The notes beneath the pieces are model-generated. The model did not search any database and was not told where the DNA came from. It saw nothing but the letters and a program-made list of their open reading frames with translations. The position numbers were made by a program, and so were the translations under genes. Shown piece after piece: positions 8,274-18,421 of a stretch of DNA of 64,000 nt. Source of the DNA: Candidatus Sulfopaludibacter sp. SbA3 (GTDB taxonomy: Bacteria; Acidobacteriota; Vicinamibacteria; Vicinamibacterales; UBA2999); assembly GCA_945903265.1 (NCBI GenBank), contig CAMDNQ010000005.1, positions 115,787 through 179,786 on the forward strand. The letters are read 5' to 3'. Within the stretch, counting starts at the first letter, position 1. Every line of letters starts with the position of its first letter.

Positions 8274-8882
8274 ATGCCTGACAAGATCGTCGTCCCCATC
8301 GGTAATGCGCATGCGAACGTGAGTCATGGCGACCATATCGCCTACTTCTGGGAATCGCCGGCTGAATTCGAACGCGGCGTCGCGTTCCTGATTGACGGCC
8401 TGAAATCCGGTGACTTCTGCGTGATCTTCGGTCACGACGAGGCCAATGCGCAGGTCTGCGGCATCCTCGATCGAGCCGGCTGCCCCTCGCATGAATACAT
8501 TCGCAGCAACCAGCTGCTCGTCCTCGGTCCCGAGACAACGGGCGATGCGACACTGCAGAAGATCGGACATGTGTTCGAGGATGCGGTGGGCCGCGGCGCT
8601 CCGCTGATTCGCCTGCTCGGGAACATTGGATGGGGCAAGCCGGGATGGCCCCACGAGGATGACATCCTTGCCTTTGAGGCAAAAGTCACGGGTGCGGCCC
8701 GCCACTATCCGTGCGTGGTCGTCTGTATGTATGACGTTCGCGCTCTCCCGGGCACCGTGATTCTGCACGGTGCGTTCGAAACTCACCCTGTCACGGTGTG
8801 CGGCAATATCGTGCGCGAGAACACGCACTACGTGGAAGTGGACGATTTTCTGGCGCGGTTCCCCAAACCACCGGTGGGCTAA
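8274..8882 (+). CDS. MEDS-domain sensory protein
   Basis: About 202 residues resembling the MEDS domain (sensory domain first noted in methanogen/methylotroph regulators such as DcmR): HGDHIAYFWESPAEFERGVAFLIDGL at the start with its aerobic counterpart features, a central GDFCVIFGHDEANAQV strand-helix, LIRLLGNIGWGKPGW, and CVVVCMYDVRALPG before the C-terminus. The fold is RecA-like without a Walker A. Here the domain stands alone, with no fused kinase or helix-turn-helix. A TTG 18 bases upstream is possible, but ATG at 8274 is preferred. It is divergent from a kinase and may act with it; the ligand is unknown. Confidence 0.7.
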   Translation: MPDKIVVPIGNAHANVSHGDHIAYFWESPAEFERGVAFLIDGLKSGDFCVIFGHDEANAQVCGILDRAGCPSHEYIRSNQLLVLGPETTGDATLQKIGHVFEDAVGRGAPLIRLLGNIGWGKPGWPHEDDILAFEAKVTGAARHYPCVVVCMYDVRALPGTVILHGAFETHPVTVCGNIVRENTHYVEVDDFLARFPKPPVG

Positions 8883-8918
8883 GCAGCCGCAGCGACCACT
8901 GTCGAGTACAGTCGGAGC

Positions 8919-10565
8919 ATGAGCCCCCTCTCCGACGTGATCCCGTCGCCACTTCAAAGCGGAAACACTCCCGCCGCCAGGAGCGAACTCGAACGCGAGG
9001 TATCGAGGCGGCGCACGTTCGCCATCATTTCCCATCCGGACGCGGGCAAGACGACGCTGACGGAGAAGCTGCTGCTCTATGCCGGCGCGATCGAACTGGC
9101 CGGCGCGGTTCGCGGGCGCGCCGGGCGGCGCCACGCCACGTCGGACTGGATGGAGCTCGAACAGGAGCGCGGCATTTCGATCACATCGGCCGCGCTCGAG
9201 TTCGAGCTGCAGGGGCGGCGAGTCTCGCTGCTGGACACTCCCGGCCACAATGACTTCAGCGAGGACACCTACCGGGCGCTGATCGCGGCCGACAGCGTCG
9301 TGATGGTGATCGATGCCGCCAATGGCGTCGAGGCGCAGACCCGGAAGCTGTTCGAGGTGTGCCGGCGCCGCCAGCTGCCGATTCTCACCTTCGTGAACAA
9401 ACTCGACCGCCCATCGCGGGATCCGCTCGAACTGATGGATGACATCGAGCGGACGCTCGGCATCGCGGCGGCGCCCGTGAACTGGCCGATCGGCAACGCC
9501 GAACGGTTCCGAGGCGTGTACGACCTCCGGCACCGGGCACTGCACCGCTACGAGCGCGAGGCGCAGGGACAATATCGCGCACCCGTCGACATCTCATCTC
9601 TCGACGATCCCGACGCGCGGGAGCTCATTGGCGCCGACGAGTACACGCGTTTCCGAGAGTCGCTGGATGTCGTCACTGAAGCCGGCACGCGGTTCGACAT
9701 CGGGGCGTATCTCGCGGGCCGGCAGACGCCGGTGTTCTTCGGCAGCGCCTTGACCAACTTCGGCCTCGACCCGTTTCTCCAGGCCCTCATCGAGCTCGCG
9801 CCAGCGCCGCAGCCGCGATCGAGTGATGCGGGCACGGTGGACCCGACGGATGATCGTGTCACCGGTTTCGTGTTCAAGATTCAGGCGAACATGGATCCCC
9901 GGCACCGCGATCGCATTGCGTTTGTCCGCGTCTGCTCCGGCCGTTTCACCAAGGACATGGTGCTGTCGAACAGCCGTACGGGAGCGGTGCTCAGAGCGTC
10001 GCGCGCGTACCGCTTCTTCGGACGCGAGCGCGAGACGATCGAGGTGGCCTACGCCGGCGACATCATCGGCCTCGTGAACCCTGGACAGCTCGCGATCGGC
10101 GACACGCTGCACTCGGGACCGCCGCTGCAGTTTCACGAACTCCCCCGCTTCCCGGCGGAGCATTTTGCGCGTGTCCGGATGCGGAACACCCGTCATAAGC
10201 AGTTCGATGAGGGCATCCGGCAGCTCGAAGAAGAAGGGCTGATGCAGGTGTTCTACACGGAGGGCCGCCGCGAACCGATCGTCGGCGTGGTGGGAGCGCT
10301 GCAGTACGACGTGATGGTCAGCCGCCTGCGCAAGGAATACGACGTGGCGGCCGACGTCGAGCCCACCGCACATACGGCCGCCCGCTGGCTGGGCACGTTC
10401 ACGGGGCCGACGCCGTCACCGCCCGGACAAAGTGTCGCCGCCGTCGACCGGCGCGGACGATCCGTCCTGCTGTTCGACTCGGCGTGGGCGCTGCAATACT
10501 TCGAGCGGCAGTACCCCGACGTCCCGCTCCGGGACGAGCCTCCAGTCCGCGAAAGCCGAACTTAG
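8919..10565 (+). CDS. prfC: Peptide chain release factor 3 (RF3 GTPase)
   Basis: 548 residues, about the usual length. The GTPase that recycles RF1/RF2 after termination. G1 SHPDAGKTT (about 38-46), the switch region GISITSAAL, G3 DTPGHNDFS, G4 NKLDR and the RF3-specific C-terminal region (HFARVRMRNTRHKQFDEGIRQLEEEG, GALQYDVMVSRL) are all present. The DWMELEQERGISIT segment separates RF3 from EF-G. It converges on the HIT gene; the two stops share four bases (TTAG, 10562-10565). Confidence 0.95.
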   Translation: MSPLSDVIPSPLQSGNTPAARSELEREVSRRRTFAIISHPDAGKTTLTEKLLLYAGAIELAGAVRGRAGRRHATSDWMELEQERGISITSAALEFELQGRRVSLLDTPGHNDFSEDTYRALIAADSVVMVIDAANGVEAQTRKLFEVCRRRQLPILTFVNKLDRPSRDPLELMDDIERTLGIAAAPVNWPIGNAERFRGVYDLRHRALHRYEREAQGQYRAPVDISSLDDPDARELIGADEYTRFRESLDVVTEAGTRFDIGAYLAGRQTPVFFGSALTNFGLDPFLQALIELAPAPQPRSSDAGTVDPTDDRVTGFVFKIQANMDPRHRDRIAFVRVCSGRFTKDMVLSNSRTGAVLRASRAYRFFGRERETIEVAYAGDIIGLVNPGQLAIGDTLHSGPPLQFHELPRFPAEHFARVRMRNTRHKQFDEGIRQLEEEGLMQVFYTEGRREPIVGVVGALQYDVMVSRLRKEYDVAADVEPTAHTAARWLGTFTGPTPSPPGQSVAAVDRRGRSVLLFDSAWALQYFERQYPDVPLRDEPPVRESRT

Positions 10566-11074
10566 GAACGGGCGAGGCGGGCGAAGATTGGCCGGAGCCG
10601 CCTGACGGTGGCGCCGAGCTCCTCGGGCAGGACGCGCATGTCGCCGACCGTGGTCATGAAGTTCGTGTCGCCGTTCCACCGCGGCACGATGTGCACGTGG
10701 ACGTGCGCCTCGACGCCGGCGCCGGCGGCCTTCCCGAGATTGATGCCGACATTCATCCCGTGCGGCTGGTACGCCTCGGTCAGCGCGGCCTCGGCACGCT
10801 GCGTGAGCATCGCGACTTCAGCGAGTTCCTCCGCCGTCAGGCCCACAAGTGACGGTACGTGCCGGTGCGGCACCACCATCAGGTGGCCGTTGTTGTAGGG
10901 ATAGAGATTGAGAATGATGTAGCAGGTGGTTCCCTCGTGAACGATGAGGGAATCCGGCGAAGGAGCCTCAGCCTCCTTCGCCAAGGCTTCGGAGGCCAGG
11001 CAGAAGACGCATCCCGCTTTCTTGCCGCCGCCCGTCACGTACTCAAGCCGCCAGGGCGACCAGAGACGATCCAC
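10562..11074 (-). CDS. HIT-family nucleotide hydrolase/phosphorylase (Ap4A-type)
   Basis: 170 residues with the histidine-triad signature HVHVHIVPRW near residue 130 and a zinc-type CVFC pair near residue 23. The pattern (MDRLWSPWRLEYV, then NLYPYNNGHLMVVPHRHV) matches bacterial and mycobacterial Ap4A phosphorylase-like HIT proteins that cleave dinucleoside polyphosphates. Start is GTG at 11074, directly abutting the HU stop (11075), so the two are co-translated or coupled. It is the last gene of the rpsA-HU-HIT run. Confidence 0.88.
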   Translation of the reverse strand: MDRLWSPWRLEYVTGGGKKAGCVFCLASEALAKEAEAPSPDSLIVHEGTTCYIILNLYPYNNGHLMVVPHRHVPSLVGLTAEELAEVAMLTQRAEAALTEAYQPHGMNVGINLGKAAGAGVEAHVHVHIVPRWNGDTNFMTTVGDMRVLPEELGATVRRLRPIFARLARS

Positions 11075-11440
11075 TCAGACGGCAGCCGAATCGGACGACG
11101 GCAGCGTCGCGACCGGACTCGGCGCGGGGACGGGCTCCGCCTCCGTCCGGTTGATCAGATCCTTGAGTTCCTTGCCGGGCTTGAAGTACGGCACTTTCTT
11201 CGGCGGCACGTCCACCTTGTCGCCGGTCTTCGGATTGCGCCCCTTGCGCGGTTCGCGCTTGCGGAGGCGGAAGCTGCCGAACCCACGCAGCTCGATCTTC
11301 TCGCCCCGGTGCAGCGCATCGATGATGCTCTTGAACACCGTGTCGACGATGACTTCCGAGTGCTTCTTCGTGAGCTCGGAGACCCGTGAGACTTCCTCCA
11401 CGAGCTCCGCCTTCGTCATGCTCCCGGCCGGGATGGTCAT
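11075..11440 (-). CDS. HU/IHF-family DNA-binding protein
   Basis: 121 residues: an HU/IHF core (MTKAELVEEVSR, then GFGSFRLRKREPRKGRNPKTGD with the DNA-minor-groove arm and VPYFKPGKELKDLI) plus a proline/alanine/serine-rich tail of about 25 residues absent from classical HU. It lies three bases after rpsA, the same rpsA-ihfB order found in proteobacteria, so it may be the IHF-beta-like member. ATG at 11440 is chosen because AGG lies 7 bases upstream; the internal ATG at 11419 would give the canonical N-terminus. Nucleoid protein; an IHF-type bender would assist sigma-54 activation. Confidence 0.88.
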   Translation of the reverse strand: MTIPAGSMTKAELVEEVSRVSELTKKHSEVIVDTVFKSIIDALHRGEKIELRGFGSFRLRKREPRKGRNPKTGDKVDVPPKKVPYFKPGKELKDLINRTEAEPVPAPSPVATLPSSDSAAV

Positions 11441-11443
11441 TGG

Positions 11444-13219
<1,776 letters not shown>

Positions 13220-13318
13220 GCCGTGCGCGTCCTCCTGAATGTCCCTGCCCGCACTTGCGGGCTCGGGCGGCCGGTTTCTGTTGCGGGGACCGGCCCCCCG
13301 CGCTATAACGGCTTTGAA

Positions 13319-13358
13319 TGGGTCGCTGGGTTACTGGGTCGCTGAGTTGCTGGGTGTG
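13319..13358. repeat. Tandem octamer repeat in the rpsA leader
   Basis: Five head-to-tail octamers: TGGGTCGC, TGGGTTAC, TGGGTCGC, TGAGTTGC, TGGGTGTG. It lies within the probable rpsA 5' untranslated region and belongs to the short tandem repeat family seen at many gaps in this window. Confidence 0.7.
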
Positions 13359-13410
13359 GACCGCGTGATGGTCCCCCTGCGAGCACGTGCCATTCGCCGA
13401 TAAGACATAG

Positions 13411-13439
13411 ACATTACGTCACTTATCGGTAACTGTCAA
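13411..13439 (-). promoter_or_regulatory. rpsA: Sigma-70-type promoter of rpsA with overlapping dyad
   Basis: On the reverse strand TTGACA (13439-13434) is followed after exactly 17 bases by TAATGT (13416-13411). Transcription would begin near 13404. A perfect 8-bp inverted repeat, CCGATAAG at 13397-13404 and CTTATCGG at 13422-13429, brackets the -10 element and could be an operator. Confidence 0.7.
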
Positions 13440-13473
13440 GGTAACAAGGACTTGCGGAAAGCAGGAAATCGCG

Positions 13474-14208
13474 ATGGCTAAACGGAAGGCGTCACGCGCC
13501 ACAGGACGGAAGAAAGCCGCGAAGAAAACCGCGAAAAAACCCGCTGCCCGGCGCCGCCCGGTAGCCGCCAGGAAAGCCCGAAAGCCCGTTAGAAAGACCG
13601 CCCGCCCGCCCCGAGTAAAGCCGAGGGGTAAGGCCACCAGATCCGGCCGGAAGAGGGTGGTTGCCCGGAAGAAGGCGGTTGCCAGGAAGAAGGTCGTTGC
13701 CAGGAAGACGGTGGTTGCCAGGAAGAAACCGGTGGCGCGAAAGGCGACGGTCGCGAAAGCGGTCACGCGCCGGCCTGCTCCGGCCTCCCGAGCGATCGCG
13801 AGGGGTAAGGTCCCTGCGTTGAATCGCGAGCGGAGGACCGTTCGCGACGACGACATGGACATCGTTCCGACCCCGCCGTCCTCCCTGGACCTGAACCGCA
13901 CGGCATCATCCGCGCGATCGGGCCGCCGTGAACTTCACGAACGGTTTGTCGAACACACCGAGAGCCCGGCCATCACCGGCGGCGACATCGACGCCGACTG
14001 GGAGTCGGCCGCCACGGTTGGCGACGAGGCGCCAGGGGGCGACAACCCGACGCCCGACATGGACATCGTGGACGACATCGGCAAGGCGCTTGGCGTCCAG
14101 TACGAGGACAACGAGGAACTGAAGGGTGAGAAGAAGATCAGCGACCGGGACCGGAACCGCTGGGAGCTCGATCCGGCGTCCGCAGAGGACTACAGGGATA
14201 AAAAATAG
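13474..14208 (+). CDS. Histone-H1-like basic domain fused to DUF6335-type domain
   Basis: 244 residues in two halves. Residues 1-115 are Lys/Arg/Ala-rich like the eukaryotic H1 tail, including about six repeats of a VARKK pentad and KKAAKKTAKK. Residues about 150-244 are acidic and ordered: HERFVEHTESPAITGGDIDADW, TPDMDIVDDIGKALG, DNEELKGEKKISDRDRNRWELDPAS, matching my memory of the small DUF6335 family best known from cyanobacteria. The basic half would bind DNA; the function of the acidic half is not known. AGGAA lies 8 bases before ATG. It lies between rpsA and cmk, genes that are often neighbours, so it may be an insertion. Confidence 0.7.
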   Translation: MAKRKASRATGRKKAAKKTAKKPAARRRPVAARKARKPVRKTARPPRVKPRGKATRSGRKRVVARKKAVARKKVVARKTVVARKKPVARKATVAKAVTRRPAPASRAIARGKVPALNRERRTVRDDDMDIVPTPPSSLDLNRTASSARSGRRELHERFVEHTESPAITGGDIDADWESAATVGDEAPGGDNPTPDMDIVDDIGKALGVQYEDNEELKGEKKISDRDRNRWELDPASAEDYRDKK

Positions 14209-14227
14209 TCTCTAGTCTCTAGAGACC
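14206..14227. repeat. Heptamer repeat/palindrome between convergent genes
   Basis: TAGTCTC repeated twice, followed by the inverted TAGAGAC. It supplies the stop of the DUF6335 gene and the last codons and stop of cmk, and may form a bidirectional hairpin. Confidence 0.55.
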
Positions 14228-14886
14228 TTCTCTTTCACCAGCGCCAGGACGCGCTCCACGACGGCGGGAATCGGCAGGTTCGTCGTATCGATGTGGACCG
14301 CGTCCGGCGCGAGCGTCAGCGGCGAGACGGCGCGCGTGGTATCTGATTTGTCGCGCGCCTGAATCGCTTCCGCCACCGCCGCCTGTCCGACGCGGCTTCC
14401 CGTGTGCGCCGGATCGTTGGCGCGGCGGCGCGCCCGCTCTTCCTGCGACGCGTCCAGATACACCTTCACATCGGCATCGGGAAACACGACGGTGCCGATA
14501 TCGCGTCCCTCCATGACCACGCCGCCGTCACGGCCTTCGTCGCGCTGGCGCCGGACGAGCACCTCACGCACGCTGGGCAGCCGCGCGACCGCCGCGGCGG
14601 CTTTGTCGATCTCCGGCGTCCGGATCGTGCGCGTCACGTCGTGCCCGTCAATCGAGACGACGCCACCTTCGACGATGAGCTTCGCGCGCGCCGCGAGCGC
14701 CGCCACTGCGGGCTCGTCGTCGAGCGACAGCGCCTCGTGGCCGGCCTTCCATGCCACCGCGCGATACATCGCACCGGTGTCGATGTGCCGGTACCCGAGG
14801 TGCTCCGACAACGTGCGCGCGACCGTCCCCTTGCCGGCGCCTGACGGACCGTCGATCGCAATCACCAATTTCCTCACGAATTCCAA
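14212..14886 (-). CDS. cmk: Cytidylate kinase
   Basis: Up to 224 residues. CMP/dCMP kinase supplying CDP for nucleotide and lipid synthesis. P-loop GPSGAGKGT near residue 13, RHIDTGAMYRAVAW CMP-binding loop, GRDIGTVVFPDADVK and the RANDPAHTG lid are all present. No ATG is available. TTG at 14886 gives the full frame, but GAGG at 14875-14872 precedes TTG (14868) and GTG (14865), so the true protein may begin at L/V-IAIDGPSG. The 3' end lies within a heptamer palindrome, which encodes the final SRD. Confidence 0.93.
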   Translation of the reverse strand: MEFVRKLVIAIDGPSGAGKGTVARTLSEHLGYRHIDTGAMYRAVAWKAGHEALSLDDEPAVAALAARAKLIVEGGVVSIDGHDVTRTIRTPEIDKAAAAVARLPSVREVLVRRQRDEGRDGGVVMEGRDIGTVVFPDADVKVYLDASQEERARRRANDPAHTGSRVGQAAVAEAIQARDKSDTTRAVSPLTLAPDAVHIDTTNLPIPAVVERVLALVKEKVSRD

Positions 14887-14905
14887 ATGCTAACATGCGC
14901 CTTCG

Positions 14906-16069
14906 ATGCACACCCGCCGCTGGATTCCCGTCGCCATCGTCATCGCGCTGCTTGCCGCAGTGACGTATGCGGCCACACCGTACGTGCGCGCCGCATCGCT
15001 CTTCGCGCGGGTCGGGAATGTCGGCGGCCGGATGGAAGCACTGGCAGATGCGGCGGCGCGAACCGTGACCGTGCAGAGCCGCCATAGCGTCCCGACGCGC
15101 CAGGGCGACGTCTCGGCGCAGTTCTACTACCCCGAGGGGACCATTCGCCGGACGGTGCTGCTCGTGCCTGGCATGCACTCCATGGGCATTGACGAGCCGC
15201 GGCTGACGGCGCTGGCGCGCGACCTCGCCGGCAGCGGGATCGCCGTGATGGCCATGGCGCTGCCCGATCTGATGGGCTATCAGATCACCGCGCGGTCTGC
15301 CGACGTCATCGAGGACGCCGTCGGCTGGATGGCGAAACAGCCGGCGCTCGCGCCGGACGGCCGCATCGGCATGGTCGGCATCAGTTTCGCCGGCGGACTG
15401 TCGCTGGTGGCCGCGGGCCGGCCCTCGATTCGCGACCGGGTCGCGTACGTCGTGTCCTTCGGCGGGCATGGAGACCTGGGGCGTGTGTTGCGATACCTGG
15501 CCACCGGTGAGGCCGCGCAGGCCCCGGGCCTGAAAACAATCCCACCCCACGACTACGGCGTGGCCGTCATTCTGTACGCCGGCGCCGACCGCGTCGTGCC
15601 GGCGGATCAGGTGCCGGCGCTTCGCGACGGCATCCGGACCTTCCTGCTGGCGTCGCAATTGACGATGGTCAATATGGATCAGGCGAATGCGATGTTCGCG
15701 ACGGCGCGCCAGATGGAGGCGCCGCTCCCGGAGCCGTCGAGGACCTATCTGAAATGGGTGAACGAACGGAACGTCAAGGAAATGGGTCCCCTGCTCGCGC
15801 CGCATATCGCGCTCGAAGCCGATCCGGCTGCCTCACCCGAGCGCGCGCCTGACGTTCCGGCCGCGCCGGTGTTCCTGCTGCACGGCGACGAAGACACCGT
15901 GATCCCAGCGGCCGAGTCGGTCGTTCTCGCCAACAACCTGCGCGAACGCGGCGGCAATGTGCGCCTGCTCCTCAGCCGCATCATCACGCACGCCGAGCTC
16001 GATCGATCGGCCGCGACGGCGGAAAGCTGGGAGATGGTGTCGTTCTGGGCGGATATCCTCAAGAGATGA
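14906..16069 (+). CDS. Exported alpha/beta hydrolase (dienelactone-hydrolase-like)
   Basis: 387 residues with an N-terminal hydrophobic anchor or signal (about 6-25). The alpha/beta-hydrolase core shows LLVPGMHSMG (oxyanion region), the nucleophile elbow VGISFAGG (Ser near residue 158), HGDEDTVIP with the acid Asp, and ITHAELD with the likely catalytic His. A roughly 70-residue helical insertion lies between the nucleophile and the acid. Substrate unknown; the arrangement suits a small-ester or lactone hydrolase on the periplasmic side. It stands divergent from cmk and 49 bases before a pseudouridine synthase gene. Confidence 0.75.
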   Translation: MHTRRWIPVAIVIALLAAVTYAATPYVRAASLFARVGNVGGRMEALADAAARTVTVQSRHSVPTRQGDVSAQFYYPEGTIRRTVLLVPGMHSMGIDEPRLTALARDLAGSGIAVMAMALPDLMGYQITARSADVIEDAVGWMAKQPALAPDGRIGMVGISFAGGLSLVAAGRPSIRDRVAYVVSFGGHGDLGRVLRYLATGEAAQAPGLKTIPPHDYGVAVILYAGADRVVPADQVPALRDGIRTFLLASQLTMVNMDQANAMFATARQMEAPLPEPSRTYLKWVNERNVKEMGPLLAPHIALEADPAASPERAPDVPAAPVFLLHGDEDTVIPAAESVVLANNLRERGGNVRLLLSRIITHAELDRSAATAESWEMVSFWADILKR

Positions 16070-16118
16070 TGTTCACTCTTCAGGCTTCTCACTGCCCGGT
16101 TCGTGTTCAGGTTCGGAC

Positions 16119-16883
16119 GTGAACGTTCGTCTCCAAAAGATTCTTTCGCAGGCGGGCATCGCATCCAGGCGCGCGGCTGAACAACTGATCGCGGACGGCC
16201 GTGTCTCCGTGAACGGCGCAACGGTCACCGCGATGGGTACCAAGGCGGACCTCGGCGCCGACGACATCCGCGTGGATGGCCGGCGCATCAAGGCTGCGGA
16301 GCGCACCCGGTACATCCTGCTCAACAAGCCCTCAGGCGTCGTCAGCACGAGATCCGATCCGCAGCGCCGGCGGACCGTCGTCGAATTGCTGCGTGGTGTA
16401 GGCGAATACGTGTACCCGGTGGGCCGGCTCGACTACGACACCGAAGGACTGCTGCTCCTGACCAACGATGGCGATCTGGCCGCGACGCTCACCCACCCAC
16501 GGCACGGCGTCGATCGCACGTACGAGGTGAAGGTCGCGGGCATGCCGGATGACGATGCCCTCATCCGCCTGCGCACAGGCATTCCACTCGACGGACGCCG
16601 CACGCTGCCCGCCGATGTGTCGGTGATCAACAAAGGACGCCGGGATCGCGATGGCGTGCTGCTGATGACGATTCGGGAGGGGCGCAACCGCCAGGTGCGG
16701 CGGATGTGCGAGGCCGTCGGCCATCCGGTGCGCGAATTGCGCCGCACCCGGATCGGACCGATTCAGGATCGCCGGCTGAAGCTGGGCCACTGGCGCGAGC
16801 TTCGCGACGACGAGGTCAAGGCGCTTCGGAAGTCGGCGGCGCCCCGTCGTCCTCGAGCGGCAGCATCTCCTCGCGCGGAGTGA
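16119..16883 (+). CDS. rRNA pseudouridine synthase (RsuA/RluB family)
   Basis: 254 residues from GTG at 16119. S4 RNA-binding domain first (VRLQKILSQAGIASRRAAEQLI, about 1-60), then the catalytic domain with ILLNKPSGVVST and the motif-II aspartate in VGRLDYDTEGLLLLTNDG, and the closing GRNRQVRRMCEAVGHPVRELRRTRIG. It isomerises a specific uridine in 23S or 16S rRNA; RluB is more likely given the scpA/scpB neighbours, a common synteny. The start is uncertain because no good ribosome-binding site is visible. The Arg/Ala-rich tail overlaps the 3' end of scpB on the other strand by 68 bases. Confidence 0.9.
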   Translation: MNVRLQKILSQAGIASRRAAEQLIADGRVSVNGATVTAMGTKADLGADDIRVDGRRIKAAERTRYILLNKPSGVVSTRSDPQRRRTVVELLRGVGEYVYPVGRLDYDTEGLLLLTNDGDLAATLTHPRHGVDRTYEVKVAGMPDDDALIRLRTGIPLDGRRTLPADVSVINKGRRDRDGVLLMTIREGRNRQVRRMCEAVGHPVRELRRTRIGPIQDRRLKLGHWRELRDDEVKALRKSAAPRRPRAAASPRAE

Positions 16884-17481
16884 TTTCCGTCAGCCCCGCC
16901 GGCGGCTCGAACCCGAGCGCCTCCGCCATGTCCTCGACCTTCGGCAGGTCGGTCAGATCGTTCAGTCCGAACCGGATGAGGAATTCCTTCGTCGTCGAGT
17001 ACAGGAACGGGCGGCCGACGACGTTCTTGCGGCCGACGATCTTGATCAAGTGACGCTCGAGCAGCGTTGACAGCACGCCCGAGGTATTGACGCCGCGAAT
17101 TTCGGAGATCTCGGCGGTGGTCACCGGCTGCTTGTATGCAATGACGGCGAGCGTCTCCAGTCCCTGCACGGTGAGCTTCTGGGTCGACCGCTCGTGGAAG
17201 AGCCGTCGCACCCACTCGTGCAGCTCCGGGCGCGTGACGATCTGGTAGCCGCCGGCGACTTCCACCACCTGGAGCCCGGGCCGCTGTTCGTAGTCGGCCG
17301 CGAGTGCCCTCACGGCGGCCAGGACGTCTTCCTTCGGCTCTTCGGAGAGGAGCTTGTAGATCATCTTCATCGTCACCGGCTCCGGCGACGCGAAGATCAA
17401 CGCCTCGACAATAGCCTTGAGTTCCGCGGATGCGGTCCCTGTCGCGGCTGGTGACGCGGAACTCTGAACGTCTTCGTTCAC
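16816..17481 (-). CDS. scpB: Segregation and condensation protein B
   Basis: 221 residues, the winged-helix dimer that joins ScpA and SMC in the condensin complex. Family landmarks: IVEALIFASPEPVT, the second winged helix LTVQGLETLAVIAYKQPVTTAEISEIRGVN, and GRPFLYSTTKEFLIRFGL. An acidic tail of about 35 residues (EEMLPLEDDGAPP) follows, and this part overlaps the convergent pseudouridine synthase gene. It lies downstream of scpA on the same strand with a 120-base gap filled by a repeat/hairpin. Confidence 0.93.
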   Translation of the reverse strand: MNEDVQSSASPAATGTASAELKAIVEALIFASPEPVTMKMIYKLLSEEPKEDVLAAVRALAADYEQRPGLQVVEVAGGYQIVTRPELHEWVRRLFHERSTQKLTVQGLETLAVIAYKQPVTTAEISEIRGVNTSGVLSTLLERHLIKIVGRKNVVGRPFLYSTTKEFLIRFGLNDLTDLPKVEDMAEALGFEPPAGLTEITPREEMLPLEDDGAPPTSEAP

Positions 17482-17502
17482 GCTTCTATCTTCTCCATTC
17501 CA

Positions 17503-17574
17503 AGTTCGTGTTCATGTGCGGTTCACAGTTCGCGGTTCGCGGTTCGAACGCCGAATCGAACCTGAACACGAACT
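17503..17574. repeat. Inverted repeat enclosing four tandem heptamers, scpA-scpB gap
   Basis: Perfect 12-bp arms AGTTCGTGTTCA (17503-17514) and TGAACACGAACT (17563-17574) enclose the heptamers GTTCACA, GTTCGCG, GTTCGCG, GTTCGAA (17521-17548). The transcript could fold into a long hairpin between scpA and scpB, which could lower scpB expression. Confidence 0.75.
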
Positions 17575-17601
17575 GAGCAGCAGAAGCCTGAAGTGTGAAC
17601 A

Positions 17602-18408
17602 TCAGTTCTGCGGCCCGCCGATTGGGTGTGGCGCATCGGCGGGACGCGGGCGCTTGTAGACGCGAATTTCGCCGAACCCGGCGCTCTGAAACGCGCGAAT
17701 CATCTTCAACCGGATCATCTCGAGCAGCGCCAGGAACGTGACAATCATGAAGGGACGCGACCCGTCGCCGTCGGCGAAGAGATCCTCGAAGCCGCACGCC
17801 TCGGTCTCCGACAGGCGCGCGAGCAGCTGCTGGATCCGGTCCTCGATCGAGAGCTGATCGGGCGGCAGCACCATCCTCGGCCGCCGGTTGGCGCGCTCGA
17901 GGACGCCCCGGAACGCAGAGAGGAGCGTAAAGAGATCGACTTCGAGCTCCGGCTCGAACGGTTCTCCGGCGGCAGCCGCCACGCTCGCATCGGCGCGCGT
18001 GTACTGGGCGCCGCGCAGCGTTTCCCGATCGTGGAGCAGGTCGGCGGCCGCCTTGAATTTCTGGTGCTCGAGCAGGCGCCGGACGAGCGCCTCGCGCGGA
18101 TCTTCCTCCGGCCCGCCGTCTTCCTGCGAAGGATCGGGCCGCGGCAGCAGCATCCGCGACTTGATGTGAATCAGCGTCGACGCCATGACGAGGAACTCCC
18201 CCGCCACATCAAGATTCATCTCCTGCATCAACTCGACGTAGTCGAGGTACTGCTTCGTGATGATCGCAATCGGGATGTCATAGACATTCAGCTCGCTCTT
18301 GCGAATCAGATGGAGGAGAAGATCGAGCGGGCCCTCGAAGGCATCCAGCTTGACGTGATAGGCATCGGGAGACGACTCGAAATCTGCGTGTTCCGTCACG
18401 GCGTGCAT
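17602..18408 (-). CDS. scpA: Segregation and condensation protein A
   Basis: 268 residues from ATG at 18408; an in-frame extension to 18456 would overlap the divergent trpS start. Kleisin subunit of SMC-ScpAB. The N-terminal SMC-neck-binding helix is clear: FEGPLDLLLHLIRKSELNVYDIPI, then DVAGEFLVMASTLIHIKSRMLLP. The C-terminal winged helix (VTFLALLEMIRLKMIRAFQ) contacts the SMC head. The middle is ScpB-binding linker. Divergent from trpS with only 13 bases between the two starts, so their promoters must overlap the coding ends. Confidence 0.93.
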   Translation of the reverse strand: MHAVTEHADFESSPDAYHVKLDAFEGPLDLLLHLIRKSELNVYDIPIAIITKQYLDYVELMQEMNLDVAGEFLVMASTLIHIKSRMLLPRPDPSQEDGGPEEDPREALVRRLLEHQKFKAAADLLHDRETLRGAQYTRADASVAAAAGEPFEPELEVDLFTLLSAFRGVLERANRRPRMVLPPDQLSIEDRIQQLLARLSETEACGFEDLFADGDGSRPFMIVTFLALLEMIRLKMIRAFQSAGFGEIRVYKRPRPADAPHPIGGPQN

Positions 18409-18421
18409 ATGATAGTAGTCG

